Source of the DNA: Bacillota bacterium
GTDB taxonomy: Bacteria; Vulcanimicrobiota; JAMDEM01
DNA: 9,093 nucleotides
Assembly: GCA_023486985.1 (NCBI GenBank)
Contig: JAMDEM010000038.1
Location: 1-9,093, forward strand
Direction of reading: 5' to 3'
How positions within the stretch are numbered: position 1 is the first letter of the stretch; the number at the start of each line of letters is the position of its first letter. The position numbers and the translations under genes were made by a program. Under the pieces are notes generated by a model, which saw nothing but the letters and a program-made list of their open reading frames with translations, did no database searches and was not told the DNA's origin. Of this stretch, positions 1 through 6,747 are shown piece by piece.

Positions 1-45
1 GTTATTGAAAAACCCATCCTTGTAAAAAGGTACTGGAGAAGTTAA
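1..45 (+). CDS. Possible C-terminal end of an upstream gene (partial)
   Basis: Frame 1 is open from the first base for 14 codons and ends at TAA 43-45, reading VIEKPILVKRYWRS. The other two forward frames hit stops within the first 24 bases. Its AGG and AGA codons resemble those of the genes downstream, and a large inverted repeat begins on the very next base, where a gene end would be expected. The fragment is far too short to identify, and a chance open stretch of this length is quite possible. Confidence 0.3.
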   Translation, partial: VIEKPILVKRYWRS

Positions 46-103
46 ACAGATAACCCCACCTAACCTCCCCTTAAATTAATGGGAGGGACAATATGTTATC
101 TGT
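46..103. repeat. 58-bp nested inverted repeat, possible terminator or REP-like element
   Basis: The outer arms ACAGATAAC (46-54) and GTTATCTGT (95-103) are perfect reverse complements. Inside them is a second palindrome: CCTCCC (64-69) pairs with GGGAGG (81-86), and the A/T-rich centre pairs partly as well. The whole segment can fold into one long hairpin. It begins directly after the possible stop codon at 43-45, so it could end upstream transcription, but no clear T run follows. The C/T-rich then G/A-rich pattern also resembles short dispersed intergenic repeats of many bacteria. Which role applies is inference. Confidence 0.6.
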
Positions 104-120
104 CCTCTTTGTAAAAGAGG
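104..120. repeat. Short perfect hairpin in the panC leader
   Basis: CCTCTTT (104-110) and AAAGAGG (114-120) are perfect reverse complements around a 3-base GTA loop. The hairpin starts one base after the 46-103 palindrome. Its arm sequence (CCTCTT/AAGAGG) recurs in the hairpin at 173-193, so the two may derive from the same repeat type. No function can be assigned. Confidence 0.5.
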
Positions 121-127
121 AAAATAA

Positions 128-150
128 AGTAGTGGGAGAGCTTGCTCTCC
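128..150. repeat. Solo end of the GTAGTGG repeat family
   Basis: These 23 bases are identical to 4887-4909, the left end of the long element upstream of the ubiD-family gene. The unit is GTAGTGG running into a hairpin: GGAGAGC (135-141), loop TT, GCTCTCC (144-150). The matching right end (GCTTTGCCACTAC) is not seen before panC, so this looks like a truncated or solo copy. The bases just left of it (AAAATAAAGTAGTGG) also resemble those left of the 7633 copy. Confidence 0.6.
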
Positions 151-172
151 TTAAGTCTGTATAGTAAGCTAC

Positions 173-193
173 CCCCTCTTAGTAAAAGAGGGG
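173..193. repeat. Hairpin just upstream of the panC ribosome binding site
   Basis: CCCCTCTT (173-180) pairs perfectly with AAGAGGGG (186-193) across a 5-base loop. It lies 11 bases before the purine-rich panC Shine-Dalgarno (205-214), so it would be part of the leader if transcription starts upstream. No T run follows, so it is not a convincing terminator. It may be a dispersed repeat like its neighbours or may affect leader stability; neither is shown. Confidence 0.5.
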
Positions 194-218
194 CAGGGGG
201 AGTTAAAAGGAGGTAAAC

Positions 219-1064
219 ATGGAAACCATAGAAAGTATTCTGGAAATGAAAGCATGGTCTTCCACAACAAAAGCCCAGGGTAAAAAGATTGCTTTTGTAC
301 CCACCATGGGATATCTCCATAAGGGACACCTTGAATTGATAAAAAAAGCAAAAGAAAGATGTCCCAGGGTTGTTAGCAGCATATTTGTTAATCCAAAGCA
401 GTTCGGTCCTTCTGAAGATTATGCCAATTATCCGAGGAATCTTGAAAGGGACAGGGAGCTGGCTGAGTGGGCAGGGACTGATGTTTTATTTGTTCCGAAA
501 GCGGAAGAGATGTATCCGGAAGATTATTCCACTTATGTTGAAGTTGAAGAGCTTTCTGACGTTCTTTGCGGCGCTTCCAGGGAAGGACATTTTAAGGGTG
601 TTGCCACGGTGGTGATGAAGCTTTTTAACATTGTTCAGCCCTATGAAGCCTTTTTTGGAGAAAAAGATGCCCAACAGTTGATTATTATAAGGAAAATGAT
701 AAAAGACTTAAACATGGATATTAAAATAATTTCCGTGCCGACAATAAGAGAAACAGACGGTGTTGCTTTAAGCTCAAGAAACAAATATTTAAACGAGGAA
801 GAGAGAAAGCAGGCGGTATGTCTTTACCAGTCTATTTTAAGGGCGAAAGAGATGATTGACAGCGGTGAAAGATCCGCGGAAAAAATAAAAGCCGGGATGG
901 AGAAAGTCATAAAAGAAAAGCCGCTTGCCGGGATAGATTACATTGAAATAGTTGACGCCTCTAAATTAAAAAAGCTTGATAGTATTTCGGGGCGGGTTCT
1001 GGTGGCACTCTCGGTAAAAATAGGCAAAGCAAGACTTATTGACAACATTATGGTGGAAGTTTAA
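219..1064 (+). CDS. panC: Pantothenate synthetase (pantoate--beta-alanine ligase)
   Basis: Cytoplasmic enzyme that joins pantoate and beta-alanine using ATP (through pantoyl-adenylate) to make pantothenate, the precursor of coenzyme A. The 281-residue length is normal for the family. Near the N terminus, PTMGYLHKGH (28-37) holds the HxGH nucleotide-binding signature (H34, H37). FVNPKQFGPSEDYANYPR follows, then FGEKDAQQ (K149, D150, Q152-Q153), and SSRN (185-188), which corresponds to the KMSKS-like loop. The start is firm: ATG 219 follows a strong AAAAGGAGGT (205-214) at good spacing. The leader is packed with hairpin repeats. comF begins on the base after the TAA stop, so the two are probably one transcript. 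No panB or panD is in the window. Identification is secure from motifs and length. Confidence 0.97.
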   Translation: METIESILEMKAWSSTTKAQGKKIAFVPTMGYLHKGHLELIKKAKERCPRVVSSIFVNPKQFGPSEDYANYPRNLERDRELAEWAGTDVLFVPKAEEMYPEDYSTYVEVEELSDVLCGASREGHFKGVATVVMKLFNIVQPYEAFFGEKDAQQLIIIRKMIKDLNMDIKIISVPTIRETDGVALSSRNKYLNEEERKQAVCLYQSILRAKEMIDSGERSAEKIKAGMEKVIKEKPLAGIDYIEIVDASKLKKLDSISGRVLVALSVKIGKARLIDNIMVEV

Positions 1065-1775
1065 TTGAGCATAAAATTTTTTATTAACGGACTGCTTGAT
1101 GTTTTTTTCCCGCCTCTCTGCGTTTTTTGCGGATGCTTTGATGAGAAGAGCCTCTGCAAAAACTGCCGAAAAAAAATCGAGTTTATCGGAAACTCCTGCT
1201 GCAAATTATGCGGCTATCCGTTAAACAAGCTGAATGACTCTGCGGTGTGTGATTGTAAAGTGGAAAGATTTTCTTTTGAAAAAGCAGTTTCAGCGGCTGT
1301 TTATGAAGGCAGTTTAAAAGATGCAATCCACCGTTTTAAATACTACCGGAAAAAAGTTTTAGCTCATGCTTTTTCCAGACTCATGGAAGAATGTTATAGA
1401 AATTTTATCAAAGACCCGGTTGACTTTATAGTTCCTGTTCCCCTTTTTAAAAAAAAAGAGTCGGAAAGAGGCTATAACCAATCAGAACTGCTGGCAAAAA
1501 ATCTTGGAAAATTTCTTGGCATACCGGTAAGGAATTTTATTTTGAGAATAAAAGATACAGCTTCGCAGACAAAGCTGGGAAGAACTGAAAGAAGAGAAAA
1601 TGTTAAATCCGCCTTTCAGTATCAGGGTCCTCCCGGCATGGAGGCAAAAGTGCTTATTGTTGATGACATAATGACTACAGGCGCCACTGTTAACGAATGT
1701 GCAAGAATTTTAAAAGAAGCGGGCAATTTTAAAGTTTATGTGCTTACTCTTGCCAGGGGAGTAAAACAGGATTGA
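1065..1775 (+). CDS. comF: ComF family protein (zinc-ribbon phosphoribosyltransferase)
   Basis: The 236-residue protein has the typical ComF layout. LLDVFFPPLCVFC near the N terminus is followed by cysteine pairs forming a double zinc ribbon (C19/C22, C31/C34, C46/C49, C62/C64). A type I phosphoribosyltransferase fold follows, with VPVPLFKKKESERGYNQS and the PRPP loop VLIVDDIMTTGAT (from about 196; D200, D201, T204-G206). Relatives of this family take part in DNA uptake during transformation, but many carriers are not known to be competent, and the substrate of the transferase domain is uncertain. The TTG start directly follows the panC TAA, with GGTGG at 1052-1056 as a plausible ribosome site; there is no later start that would keep the zinc ribbon. 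This suggests translational coupling to panC. The family is sure, the cellular role is not. Confidence 0.93.
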   Translation: MSIKFFINGLLDVFFPPLCVFCGCFDEKSLCKNCRKKIEFIGNSCCKLCGYPLNKLNDSAVCDCKVERFSFEKAVSAAVYEGSLKDAIHRFKYYRKKVLAHAFSRLMEECYRNFIKDPVDFIVPVPLFKKKESERGYNQSELLAKNLGKFLGIPVRNFILRIKDTASQTKLGRTERRENVKSAFQYQGPPGMEAKVLIVDDIMTTGATVNECARILKEAGNFKVYVLTLARGVKQD

Positions 1776-1808
1776 AACTTTTGCACTTATGGTATAATCA
1801 AATATAAT
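1772..1808 (+). promoter_or_regulatory. Candidate sigma-70-type promoter for the fecR-like/cyclase unit
   Basis: Two perfect TATAAT boxes lie in the 72-base gap after comF, at 1793-1798 and 1803-1808. The first could pair with TTGAAA (1772-1777; five of six consensus bases, short 15-base spacer). The second could pair with TTGCAC (1781-1786; weaker match, 16-base spacer). The position, 40-55 bases before the start codon, is sensible. The surroundings are A/T rich, so chance matches are possible. Confidence 0.4.
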
Positions 1809-1847
1809 ATAAAAGAGTTGCGGAAACTGCCGGGAAGGAGCAAAATT

Positions 1848-3047
1848 ATGAAAAAGACATTAAGTATCACGATTCTTTTAATTTTTGCAGTGGTTGTTCT
1901 CAATATGACTTTCCAGGTAAATGCACAAACGCCGGTTGCTTCGCCTTCGGCAAAGATAATTTATATGAGCGGGGATGTGGAGTATTTAAAATCAGGCTCA
2001 ACAAAATGGCAGAAGGCGAATGAAGATATAATGCTTGAAACCGGAGATAAGATAAAGACAGGTGAAGACTCTTCTGCGGCAATTTTTCTCTGGGATAGAA
2101 GCACCTTAAAGATGGGCGAGAAATCACAGATTGTGCTGACAAACTTAAGTCAGAAAGATGGCGGCACCATTACAAAGGTGAAACTTGAGCTTGGAAAACT
2201 CTGGACAAATGTGGATAAGTTTCTTGATTCAAGTTCATCATTTGAAGTGGATGCGCCATATACTCTTGCGGCAGTTCACGGCACCGCCTTTGATATGGAT
2301 ACTGACGGACAGGCAACAAAGCTTGATGTATGGGACGGCAAGGTTGAGTGCGGCGATGCCTCAGGCAGAAAATGGAATATGGAGAAAAGCTGGGGAGTTA
2401 AATGCGGACAAAATGGAATGGTAAGCAGTCCCAGGCAGTTTAAGCCTGATGAATCTGATAAGTGGCAGCAGTGGAATTTGACGATGGATAAGAGAATAAG
2501 GCAGGCAAGACAAAAGCTTCCAAGATTTGTGAACTTAAGAAGCAAGACTGATACAAGGTTGAAGAATATAAGCAATGAATTGAAAAAACTTCCGCCTCCA
2601 AAGAAGTTTAATGTAGAGGAATTTAAACAGAAACAAAAACAAAGAAAAGAGCGTAACCAGCAAAAGAAAGAAGAAACAAAACAGAAACGGGAGCAAAAAA
2701 AGGAACAGACTCCGCAAAAGAAAGAAGAAGTGAGGCAGAAGCAAGAACAGAAAAAAGAGCAAACCCGGCAAAAGAGAGAGGAAATGCAGAAGAAAAGGGA
2801 AGAGATTAAAAGTAAAGTAAAAGAAAGAATCGAACAAAAAAAGGCTCAGGAACAGCAAAAAAGGGAACAGAAAAAGAAAGAGGTACGGGAAAAACAAGGA
2901 CAGAAGCAGGATCAGATAAAACAAAGAAAAGAGCATAAGAAAGAAGAAATAAAGGGAAATATCAGGCAGAAAAAAGAGGAGAGAAAGAATAAGGGAGGAG
3001 CTGTTCCCCAGAGAAAAATACATGCGCATCCAGGAAAATCACGGTAA
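1848..3047 (+). CDS. Secreted FecR-domain protein with long charged C-terminal tail
   Basis: This 399-residue protein begins with a signal peptide (MKK, hydrophobic stretch 5-24, likely cleavage after VNA at 24-26), so it should be exported. Residues about 37-175 form a FecR-type domain, with VEYLKSG, LETGDKIKTGEDSSAAIFL and the signature APYTLAAVHGTAFDM. FecR itself is an iron-citrate signal transducer, but isolated FecR domains occur in many envelope proteins. From about residue 260 to 390 the chain is almost entirely K, E, Q and R with hardly a hydrophobic residue, which predicts a long single or coiled helix. The start is ATG 1848, behind GGAAGGAG (1833-1840) and directly before the signal peptide; an in-frame TTG at 1818 would add residues ahead of it and is less likely. 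The next gene, a CHASE2 cyclase, starts 9 bases after the stop in the same frame. A role in sensing or relaying envelope signals to that cyclase is inferred. Confidence 0.85.
   Translation: MKKTLSITILLIFAVVVLNMTFQVNAQTPVASPSAKIIYMSGDVEYLKSGSTKWQKANEDIMLETGDKIKTGEDSSAAIFLWDRSTLKMGEKSQIVLTNLSQKDGGTITKVKLELGKLWTNVDKFLDSSSSFEVDAPYTLAAVHGTAFDMDTDGQATKLDVWDGKVECGDASGRKWNMEKSWGVKCGQNGMVSSPRQFKPDESDKWQQWNLTMDKRIRQARQKLPRFVNLRSKTDTRLKNISNELKKLPPPKKFNVEEFKQKQKQRKERNQQKKEETKQKREQKKEQTPQKKEEVRQKQEQKKEQTRQKREEMQKKREEIKSKVKERIEQKKAQEQQKREQKKKEVREKQGQKQDQIKQRKEHKKEEIKGNIRQKKEERKNKGGAVPQRKIHAHPGKSR
2697..2804 (+). repeat. Two 54-bp tandem units coding an 18-residue helical repeat
   Basis: Codons 284-301 and 302-319 of the FecR-domain protein read as two related 18-residue units: KKEQTPQKKEEVRQKQEQ, then KKEQTRQKREEMQKKREE. 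A partial unit (KKEETKQKREQ) comes just before, and looser versions follow. Eighteen residues make five full turns of an alpha helix, so matching residues fall on the same face. The DNA is strongly purine-biased on the + strand for about 370 bases around it. The units have diverged at codon level, so this is an old duplication or selected periodicity, not a recent slip. Confidence 0.6.
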
Positions 3048-3056
3048 TGGAAAAAT

Positions 3057-4829
3057 ATGTTAAAAGATAAAAGAAATTTTGTGATTCTTATCATTGGTTT
3101 ATTGAGTTCCGTTCTGGGACTCTTTTTCTTTCCGGCTGAATCAAAATTTTTACACATTGCATTTTTTGCGGAAAAGCTGGAGCGCCTTGAATTAATCACA
3201 TATGATTCAAGACTTAATACCAGGGGCGCATTTCAGCCTTCGGACAAAATTGTTGTTGTGACAATTGATGAAAATTCTATTGAAGCTCTCGGCAGGTGGC
3301 CCTGGAGCCGCAAGATACATGCAGAAATGATAAGAACTTTAAAAAATGCCGGCGCGCGGGTAATAGCCTTTGATGTTGGATTTCCGGACAGAAGCATAAA
3401 GAAAGATGATGAAGAACTCGCCGGAGCAGCAAAGTCAGCCGGGAATGTGGTTGTTGTATATTATGGTTCCTATGACAATGCAGGCAATTTTGTTCCGGAG
3501 CCGCCTTACCCGGAACTTCAACAATCTGTTGCTGGAGCAGGCGTTGCATTAATCCCTATTGACATGGACAGAACAGTAAGGCGCATAGAACTTTTTAAAA
3601 AGTTCGGTGAAAAGAAAGTAGAAGCCTTTTCATTGGCAGTTCTTTCCATATATGAACCTTTAATAAGGCTGCCTTTTGACCTTGAAAGACAGGATTCAAT
3701 ACCTGTAAATTTTTGCGGCAGGGATTTTGTAAGGCTGCCTTATGAAGAAGTTTTAAAAGGAAAATTTCCGGAAGGTGCTTTCAGGGATAAGATAGCACTT
3801 ATTTACTCAATTGCTGACCCTCTGGACAGGAAAATTACACCCCTGAAAAAAAATGGAAAATCCAGAGAAATTCCAGGCGGTGAAGTTCATGCCAATGCAA
3901 TAAACACAATGCTTACAGGAAAATATATTCACAGGCTTTCCGACAGGAAAAACTGGATTATAGGATTTATTCTGTGTATGATTTCTACCTTCAGCCTGAT
4001 GAGGTTAACTCAATGGAGAGGAATTTTTCTCAATTGTGTAATCTGGGTTGTTTATATACTTGCAGTATACTTTGTTTTTATAAAAACAAATTTATGGATT
4101 GACCTGGTAGTTCCCCTTACAATGGCTGTTACTTCAACAGTTGTTATTTCTCTTTATGAATCAATGAGAATAAAGCATATTTTTTCATGGTTTGTGCCGC
4201 GCCAGCTTCTGGAAAAAATGCTTGTATCTTCAAAAAGCCTGGAACTGGGCGGGAAAAATGTGGAAGCTACAGTGCTTTTTACTGATGTGAGGGGCTATAC
4301 AACAATTGCTGAAAAAGAATCTCCTGAAAAAGTAATGCAGTTTCTAAACAAGCTTCACGGTCTTATCGGAAATGTGATAATAAAATACAGGGGCACGGTC
4401 TGCGATTATCAGGGGGATGCCCAGATGGTTGTTTTCGGGGCGCCTGAGCCGCTGAAGGAACACGCATATATGGCGGTGCGGGCCGCTCTGGAGATGCAGC
4501 AGCAGGTTGAAAAGCTGAGTGGAGAGGTGCAGGCTTCAGGCGGACAGCCGCTTGATATAGGTGTTGGAATATGTTCGGGCACGGTTGCATTCGGACTTAT
4601 CGGGGAAGCAACTCACAAGCAGTATGCCGCCATTGGCGATGTTACCAATACCGCCGCCCGTCTGCAGGCTCTGAGCCGCCAGCTTTCAAGCCCCGTAATT
4701 ATTTCCGAAAGCACAAAAAAACTTGTAGAAGACCGCATTTCCGTTGAGCCACTGGATCCCGTGATTTTGAAGGGCAGAACGGAACCTACACAGATATACA
4801 GGATTATAGGCGCTAAAGCCGGCAAGTGA
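3057..4829 (+). CDS. Membrane CHASE2-domain class III nucleotidyl cyclase
   Basis: The 590-residue protein has one N-terminal membrane helix (about 8-26), an extracytoplasmic CHASE2 sensor (about 33-295, with RWPWSRKIHAEMI from R80 and GARVIAFDVGFPD), three further helices (about 300-320, 323-342, 346-367) and a cytoplasmic class III cyclase domain. The metal-binding aspartates are visible in FTDVRGYTT (D410) and GDAQMVVFGAP (D454); the transition-state pair is N531 and R535 in GDVTNTAARLQ. It should therefore be catalytic, making cyclic AMP or cyclic GMP. The two purine-selecting positions are atypical: D450 where adenylate cyclases have Lys, and A524 where they have Thr or Asp. ATG 3057 has only a weak ribosome site and an in-frame TAA four codons upstream, so it probably depends on translation of the FecR-domain gene. 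Base composition becomes more GC-rich over roughly 4430-4680. Fold and topology are confident; substrate and signal are unknown. Confidence 0.93.
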   Translation: MLKDKRNFVILIIGLLSSVLGLFFFPAESKFLHIAFFAEKLERLELITYDSRLNTRGAFQPSDKIVVVTIDENSIEALGRWPWSRKIHAEMIRTLKNAGARVIAFDVGFPDRSIKKDDEELAGAAKSAGNVVVVYYGSYDNAGNFVPEPPYPELQQSVAGAGVALIPIDMDRTVRRIELFKKFGEKKVEAFSLAVLSIYEPLIRLPFDLERQDSIPVNFCGRDFVRLPYEEVLKGKFPEGAFRDKIALIYSIADPLDRKITPLKKNGKSREIPGGEVHANAINTMLTGKYIHRLSDRKNWIIGFILCMISTFSLMRLTQWRGIFLNCVIWVVYILAVYFVFIKTNLWIDLVVPLTMAVTSTVVISLYESMRIKHIFSWFVPRQLLEKMLVSSKSLELGGKNVEATVLFTDVRGYTTIAEKESPEKVMQFLNKLHGLIGNVIIKYRGTVCDYQGDAQMVVFGAPEPLKEHAYMAVRAALEMQQQVEKLSGEVQASGGQPLDIGVGICSGTVAFGLIGEATHKQYAAIGDVTNTAARLQALSRQLSSPVIISESTKKLVEDRISVEPLDPVILKGRTEPTQIYRIIGAKAGK

Positions 4830-4887
4830 GAGCGTAAATTTTGTTTAATAGCGTAAAATCTTTGTAGGTCTTTTTACTGCTATAACA

Positions 4888-5163
4888 GTAGTGGGAGAGC
4901 TTGCTCTCCATAATAAGCAGAGCTTGTTCTCTCGCGTTATTTCATAGGCTTGCATTATATCTTCCGCTTCGCTATGGTAAAGCTATTCGCTTGACTAACA
5001 TTGCGGAGGTCAGGGTTTTACAGAAACTTCTAAGCTCACATCCGTTTGTAAAGAAGTTTCAGAAAAACCCGTGCTCATGCTGCGCAAGCCCTTCCTATTC
5101 GGTCGGGACGCCCCCTGTGATTATAATAGTTCGAAAAAAAAGCAAAGCAAGCTTTGCCACTAC
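4888..5163. repeat. MITE-like palindromic element, copy 1 (276 bp)
   Basis: The ends are imperfect inverted repeats: GTAGTGGGAGAGC on the left and GCTTTGCCACTAC on the right (whose complement is GTAGTGGCAAAGC), matching at 11 of 13 positions. Each end also folds on itself: GGAGAGC-TT-GCTCTCC (4894-4909) on the left and GCAAAGC-AA-GCTTTGC (5142-5157) on the right. The core at about 4965-5040 matches 7677-7751 of copy 2, but only as its reverse complement (shared CGCTTCGCT, a TCGCT-rich stretch, TCAGGGTTTT, CTTCTA). No transposase or convincing ORF lies inside, so any movement would need help from elsewhere. No clear target-site duplication is visible. Confidence 0.65.
5013..5070. repeat. Long hairpin inside repeat copy 1
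   Basis: The 19-base arms 5013-5031 (GGGTTTTACAGAAACTTCT) and 5052-5070 (AGAAGTTTCAGAAAAACCC) are reverse complements with two mismatches, around a 20-base loop. This is the strongest stem in the element. In copy 2 only one of the two arms is recognisable (7677-7706, reverse orientation), so copy 2 appears to lack half of this palindrome. No T run follows, so a terminator role is not supported. Confidence 0.65.
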
Positions 5164-5191
5164 AACTACAACAATAGGAAAATATTTGCGG
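5164..5191. repeat. Conserved flank shared with the region before mqnE
   Basis: ACAACAAT (5168-5175), AGGAAAATATTTG (5176-5188) and a terminal GG (5190-5191) reappear at 7772-7796 in the same orientation, with one extra T and one C/T change. Copy 1 also has a six-base duplication (ACTACAACTAC) at the junction with the element end. The block ends 95 bases before the ubiD-family start codon; the other copy ends 39 bases before mqnE. It may be part of the repeat or a shared regulatory sequence. Confidence 0.5.
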
Positions 5192-5197
5192 CATGAC

Positions 5198-5220
5198 ACC
5201 CTGCAGTATGACTGCGGGGT
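5198..5220. repeat. Hairpin upstream of the ubiD-family gene
   Basis: ACCCTGCAG (5198-5206) pairs with CTGCGGGGT (5212-5220) over nine positions, one of them a T-G wobble, around a 5-base loop. It is not followed by a T run, so it is not an obvious terminator. It lies 66 bases before the start codon, within a possible leader, and has no counterpart before mqnE. Confidence 0.4.
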
Positions 5221-5286
5221 ATTCCGGTCGCAAAATAAAGCGATAAGGAAGGAAAGGCTGGCAGAAGAAAAGAAAGATAGAAGCCT

Positions 5287-6747
5287 ATGGCATACAGGAA
5301 TCTTGGAGAATTTATTTCCCTTCTTGAGAAGAAGGGGATGCTTAAAAGAATAAAGACGGAAGTTGACAGCAATCTTGAAGTTACCGAGATTGCTGACCGG
5401 ATGGTCAAAAAAGGTGGACCTGCCCTTTTATTTGAAAAAATTAAAGGTTATGAAATTCCTCTTGCCATTAACCTTTTTGGAACCATGGAAAGAATGAACC
5501 TTGCACTAGGAGTTTCCAATTTTGATGAGATTGCTGATAGAATAAGGGAACTTCTTGCACCTCCTGAGGTTTCCACTTTTATTGATAAGTTAAAAGCTAT
5601 TCCACTTCTTCAGCAGATTTCCAGGTTTTTCCCTGTAAAGGTAAAAAATGCTCCCTGCCAGGAAATAGTGATAAAAGAAACGCCGATGCTTTCAAGGCTT
5701 CCTGTGTTGAAATGCTGGCCCCTTGACGGCGGGAAGTTTATTACCCTTCCAATGGTTTTTTCAAAAGATCCCCGGAACGGCTCAAGAAATGTGGGAATGT
5801 ACCGGATGCAGATTTATGATGACGGCACCACCGGAATGCACTGGCATCTTCATAAACACGGTTCAAGTCATTATAGAGGCTACGAAGAAGAAAACAAGGT
5901 TATGCCGGTTGCGGTAGCTTTAGGAGGGGATCCAGCCGTTATTCTTGCTTCAACCGCTCCTCTTCCAAAAGAAGTTGATGAGATGGTCTTTGCCGGATTT
6001 TTAAGATCTGAGCCGGTGGAAATGGTAAAATGCCTGACCTGCGACATCGAAGTGCCGGCAGAATCAGAGATAATTCTGGAAGGATATGTTAATCCCGGCG
6101 AAAAAAGAATTGAAGGACCCTTTGGAGATCACACTGGGTACTATTCGGCAAGTGAAGATTATCCTGTGTTTCATCTAACCTGCATTACCATGAGAAAAAA
6201 TGCAGTTTACCCTGCGACAATAGTCGGTAAACCTCCGATGGAGGATTATTATATGGGTAAAGCAGTGGAAAGAATTTTTCTGCCCCTTCTTCAGCTTCAA
6301 CTGCCTGAAATAACCGATATGAATTTTCCGGCAGAGGGGGTTTTTCATAACTGCCTCCTTGTTTCCATTAAAAAAACTTATCCGGGGCAGGGGAGAAAAG
6401 TGATAAATGCCCTCTGGGGAATGGGGCAGATGATGTTTGCAAAATTAATTGTCGTGGTAGATGACACTGTAAACATACAGGATTTAAATGAGGCGGCATA
6501 TAAAAGCACGGCCTCTATGGATGCTGAAAGGGATATTGTAATAACGAGGGGACCCCTGGATGCTCTGGATCACTCGTCTCCAGCTCCACGTTACGGGGCA
6601 AAGATTGGAATTGATTTAACTTCAAAAGGCGTTGAAGAGGGAATGCCGAGAGCTGTCCCTCCGGAGATAAAAATGTCGGATGATATAAAGAAACTTGTTG
6701 ACACGCGGTGGAAGGAATACGGTCTTGAAGGTTTTCAGGTATCTTAA
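5287..6747 (+). CDS. UbiD-family prenylated-FMN decarboxylase, probably for menaquinone
   Basis: A 486-residue cytoplasmic UbiD-family (de)carboxylase that needs the prenylated flavin made by a UbiX partner, which is not in this window. The N terminus MAYRNLGEFISLLEKKGMLKRI is typical. The prFMN/substrate region NVGMYRMQIYDDGTTGMHWHLHKHG carries the catalytic Arg (R173), and EGPFGDHTGYYS supplies E276 and D281, completing the family's Glu/Arg/acidic triad. The start is forced: an in-frame TAG lies at 5278-5280 and ATG 5287 is the first start after it, although no strong Shine-Dalgarno is visible. The overlap with mqnP and closeness to mqnE point to decarboxylation of the prenylated dihydroxynaphthoate late in the futalosine menaquinone route. 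UbiD itself acts in ubiquinone synthesis, and other aromatic-acid substrates cannot be excluded from sequence alone. The family is certain; the substrate is inferred from context. Confidence 0.93.
   Translation: MAYRNLGEFISLLEKKGMLKRIKTEVDSNLEVTEIADRMVKKGGPALLFEKIKGYEIPLAINLFGTMERMNLALGVSNFDEIADRIRELLAPPEVSTFIDKLKAIPLLQQISRFFPVKVKNAPCQEIVIKETPMLSRLPVLKCWPLDGGKFITLPMVFSKDPRNGSRNVGMYRMQIYDDGTTGMHWHLHKHGSSHYRGYEEENKVMPVAVALGGDPAVILASTAPLPKEVDEMVFAGFLRSEPVEMVKCLTCDIEVPAESEIILEGYVNPGEKRIEGPFGDHTGYYSASEDYPVFHLTCITMRKNAVYPATIVGKPPMEDYYMGKAVERIFLPLLQLQLPEITDMNFPAEGVFHNCLLVSIKKTYPGQGRKVINALWGMGQMMFAKLIVVVDDTVNIQDLNEAAYKSTASMDAERDIVITRGPLDALDHSSPAPRYGAKIGIDLTSKGVEEGMPRAVPPEIKMSDDIKKLVDTRWKEYGLEGFQVS

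Larger units (their letters stand above)
4830..5286. other. Gene-free intergenic region, mostly a repeat element
   Basis: No credible gene is seen on either strand here. Bases 4830-4887 are A/T rich, with AGCGTAAA twice in direct orientation (4831-4838 and 4850-4857, 19 bases apart) and no convincing terminator after the cyclase gene. Bases 4888-5163 are the long GTAGTGG-family element, followed by a block shared with the region before mqnE (5168-5191), a hairpin (5198-5220) and a purine-rich run up to the ubiD-family start. Confidence 0.7.

Noticed and set aside
1818..1847. Upstream TTG start for the FecR-domain gene
   Set aside because: It would place ten extra residues before a clean signal peptide; ATG 1848 has a strong ribosome site just before it.
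2535..3029. 164-codon minus-strand open frame rich in Phe and Leu
   Set aside because: It is the complement of the purine-rich K/E/Q/R tail of the FecR-domain gene; the apparent membrane protein is a by-product of that base bias.
3047..3070. ATG overlapping the FecR gene stop (TAATG), as a start for the cyclase
   Set aside because: It is in a different frame and reaches a stop after seven codons, so it cannot start the cyclase.
4888..5163. CRISPR array or transposase-bearing insertion sequence in the repeat region
   Set aside because: There are no regularly spaced direct repeats with unique spacers, and no transposase-like reading frame in either element copy.
4901..5353. 150-codon open frame on the + strand in the cyclase/UbiD-family gap
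   Set aside because: It starts inside the repeat's left hairpin, runs through the palindromic element, overlaps the UbiD-family gene by 67 bases, has no ribosome site and gives a low-complexity product (for example ATTTTTIG).
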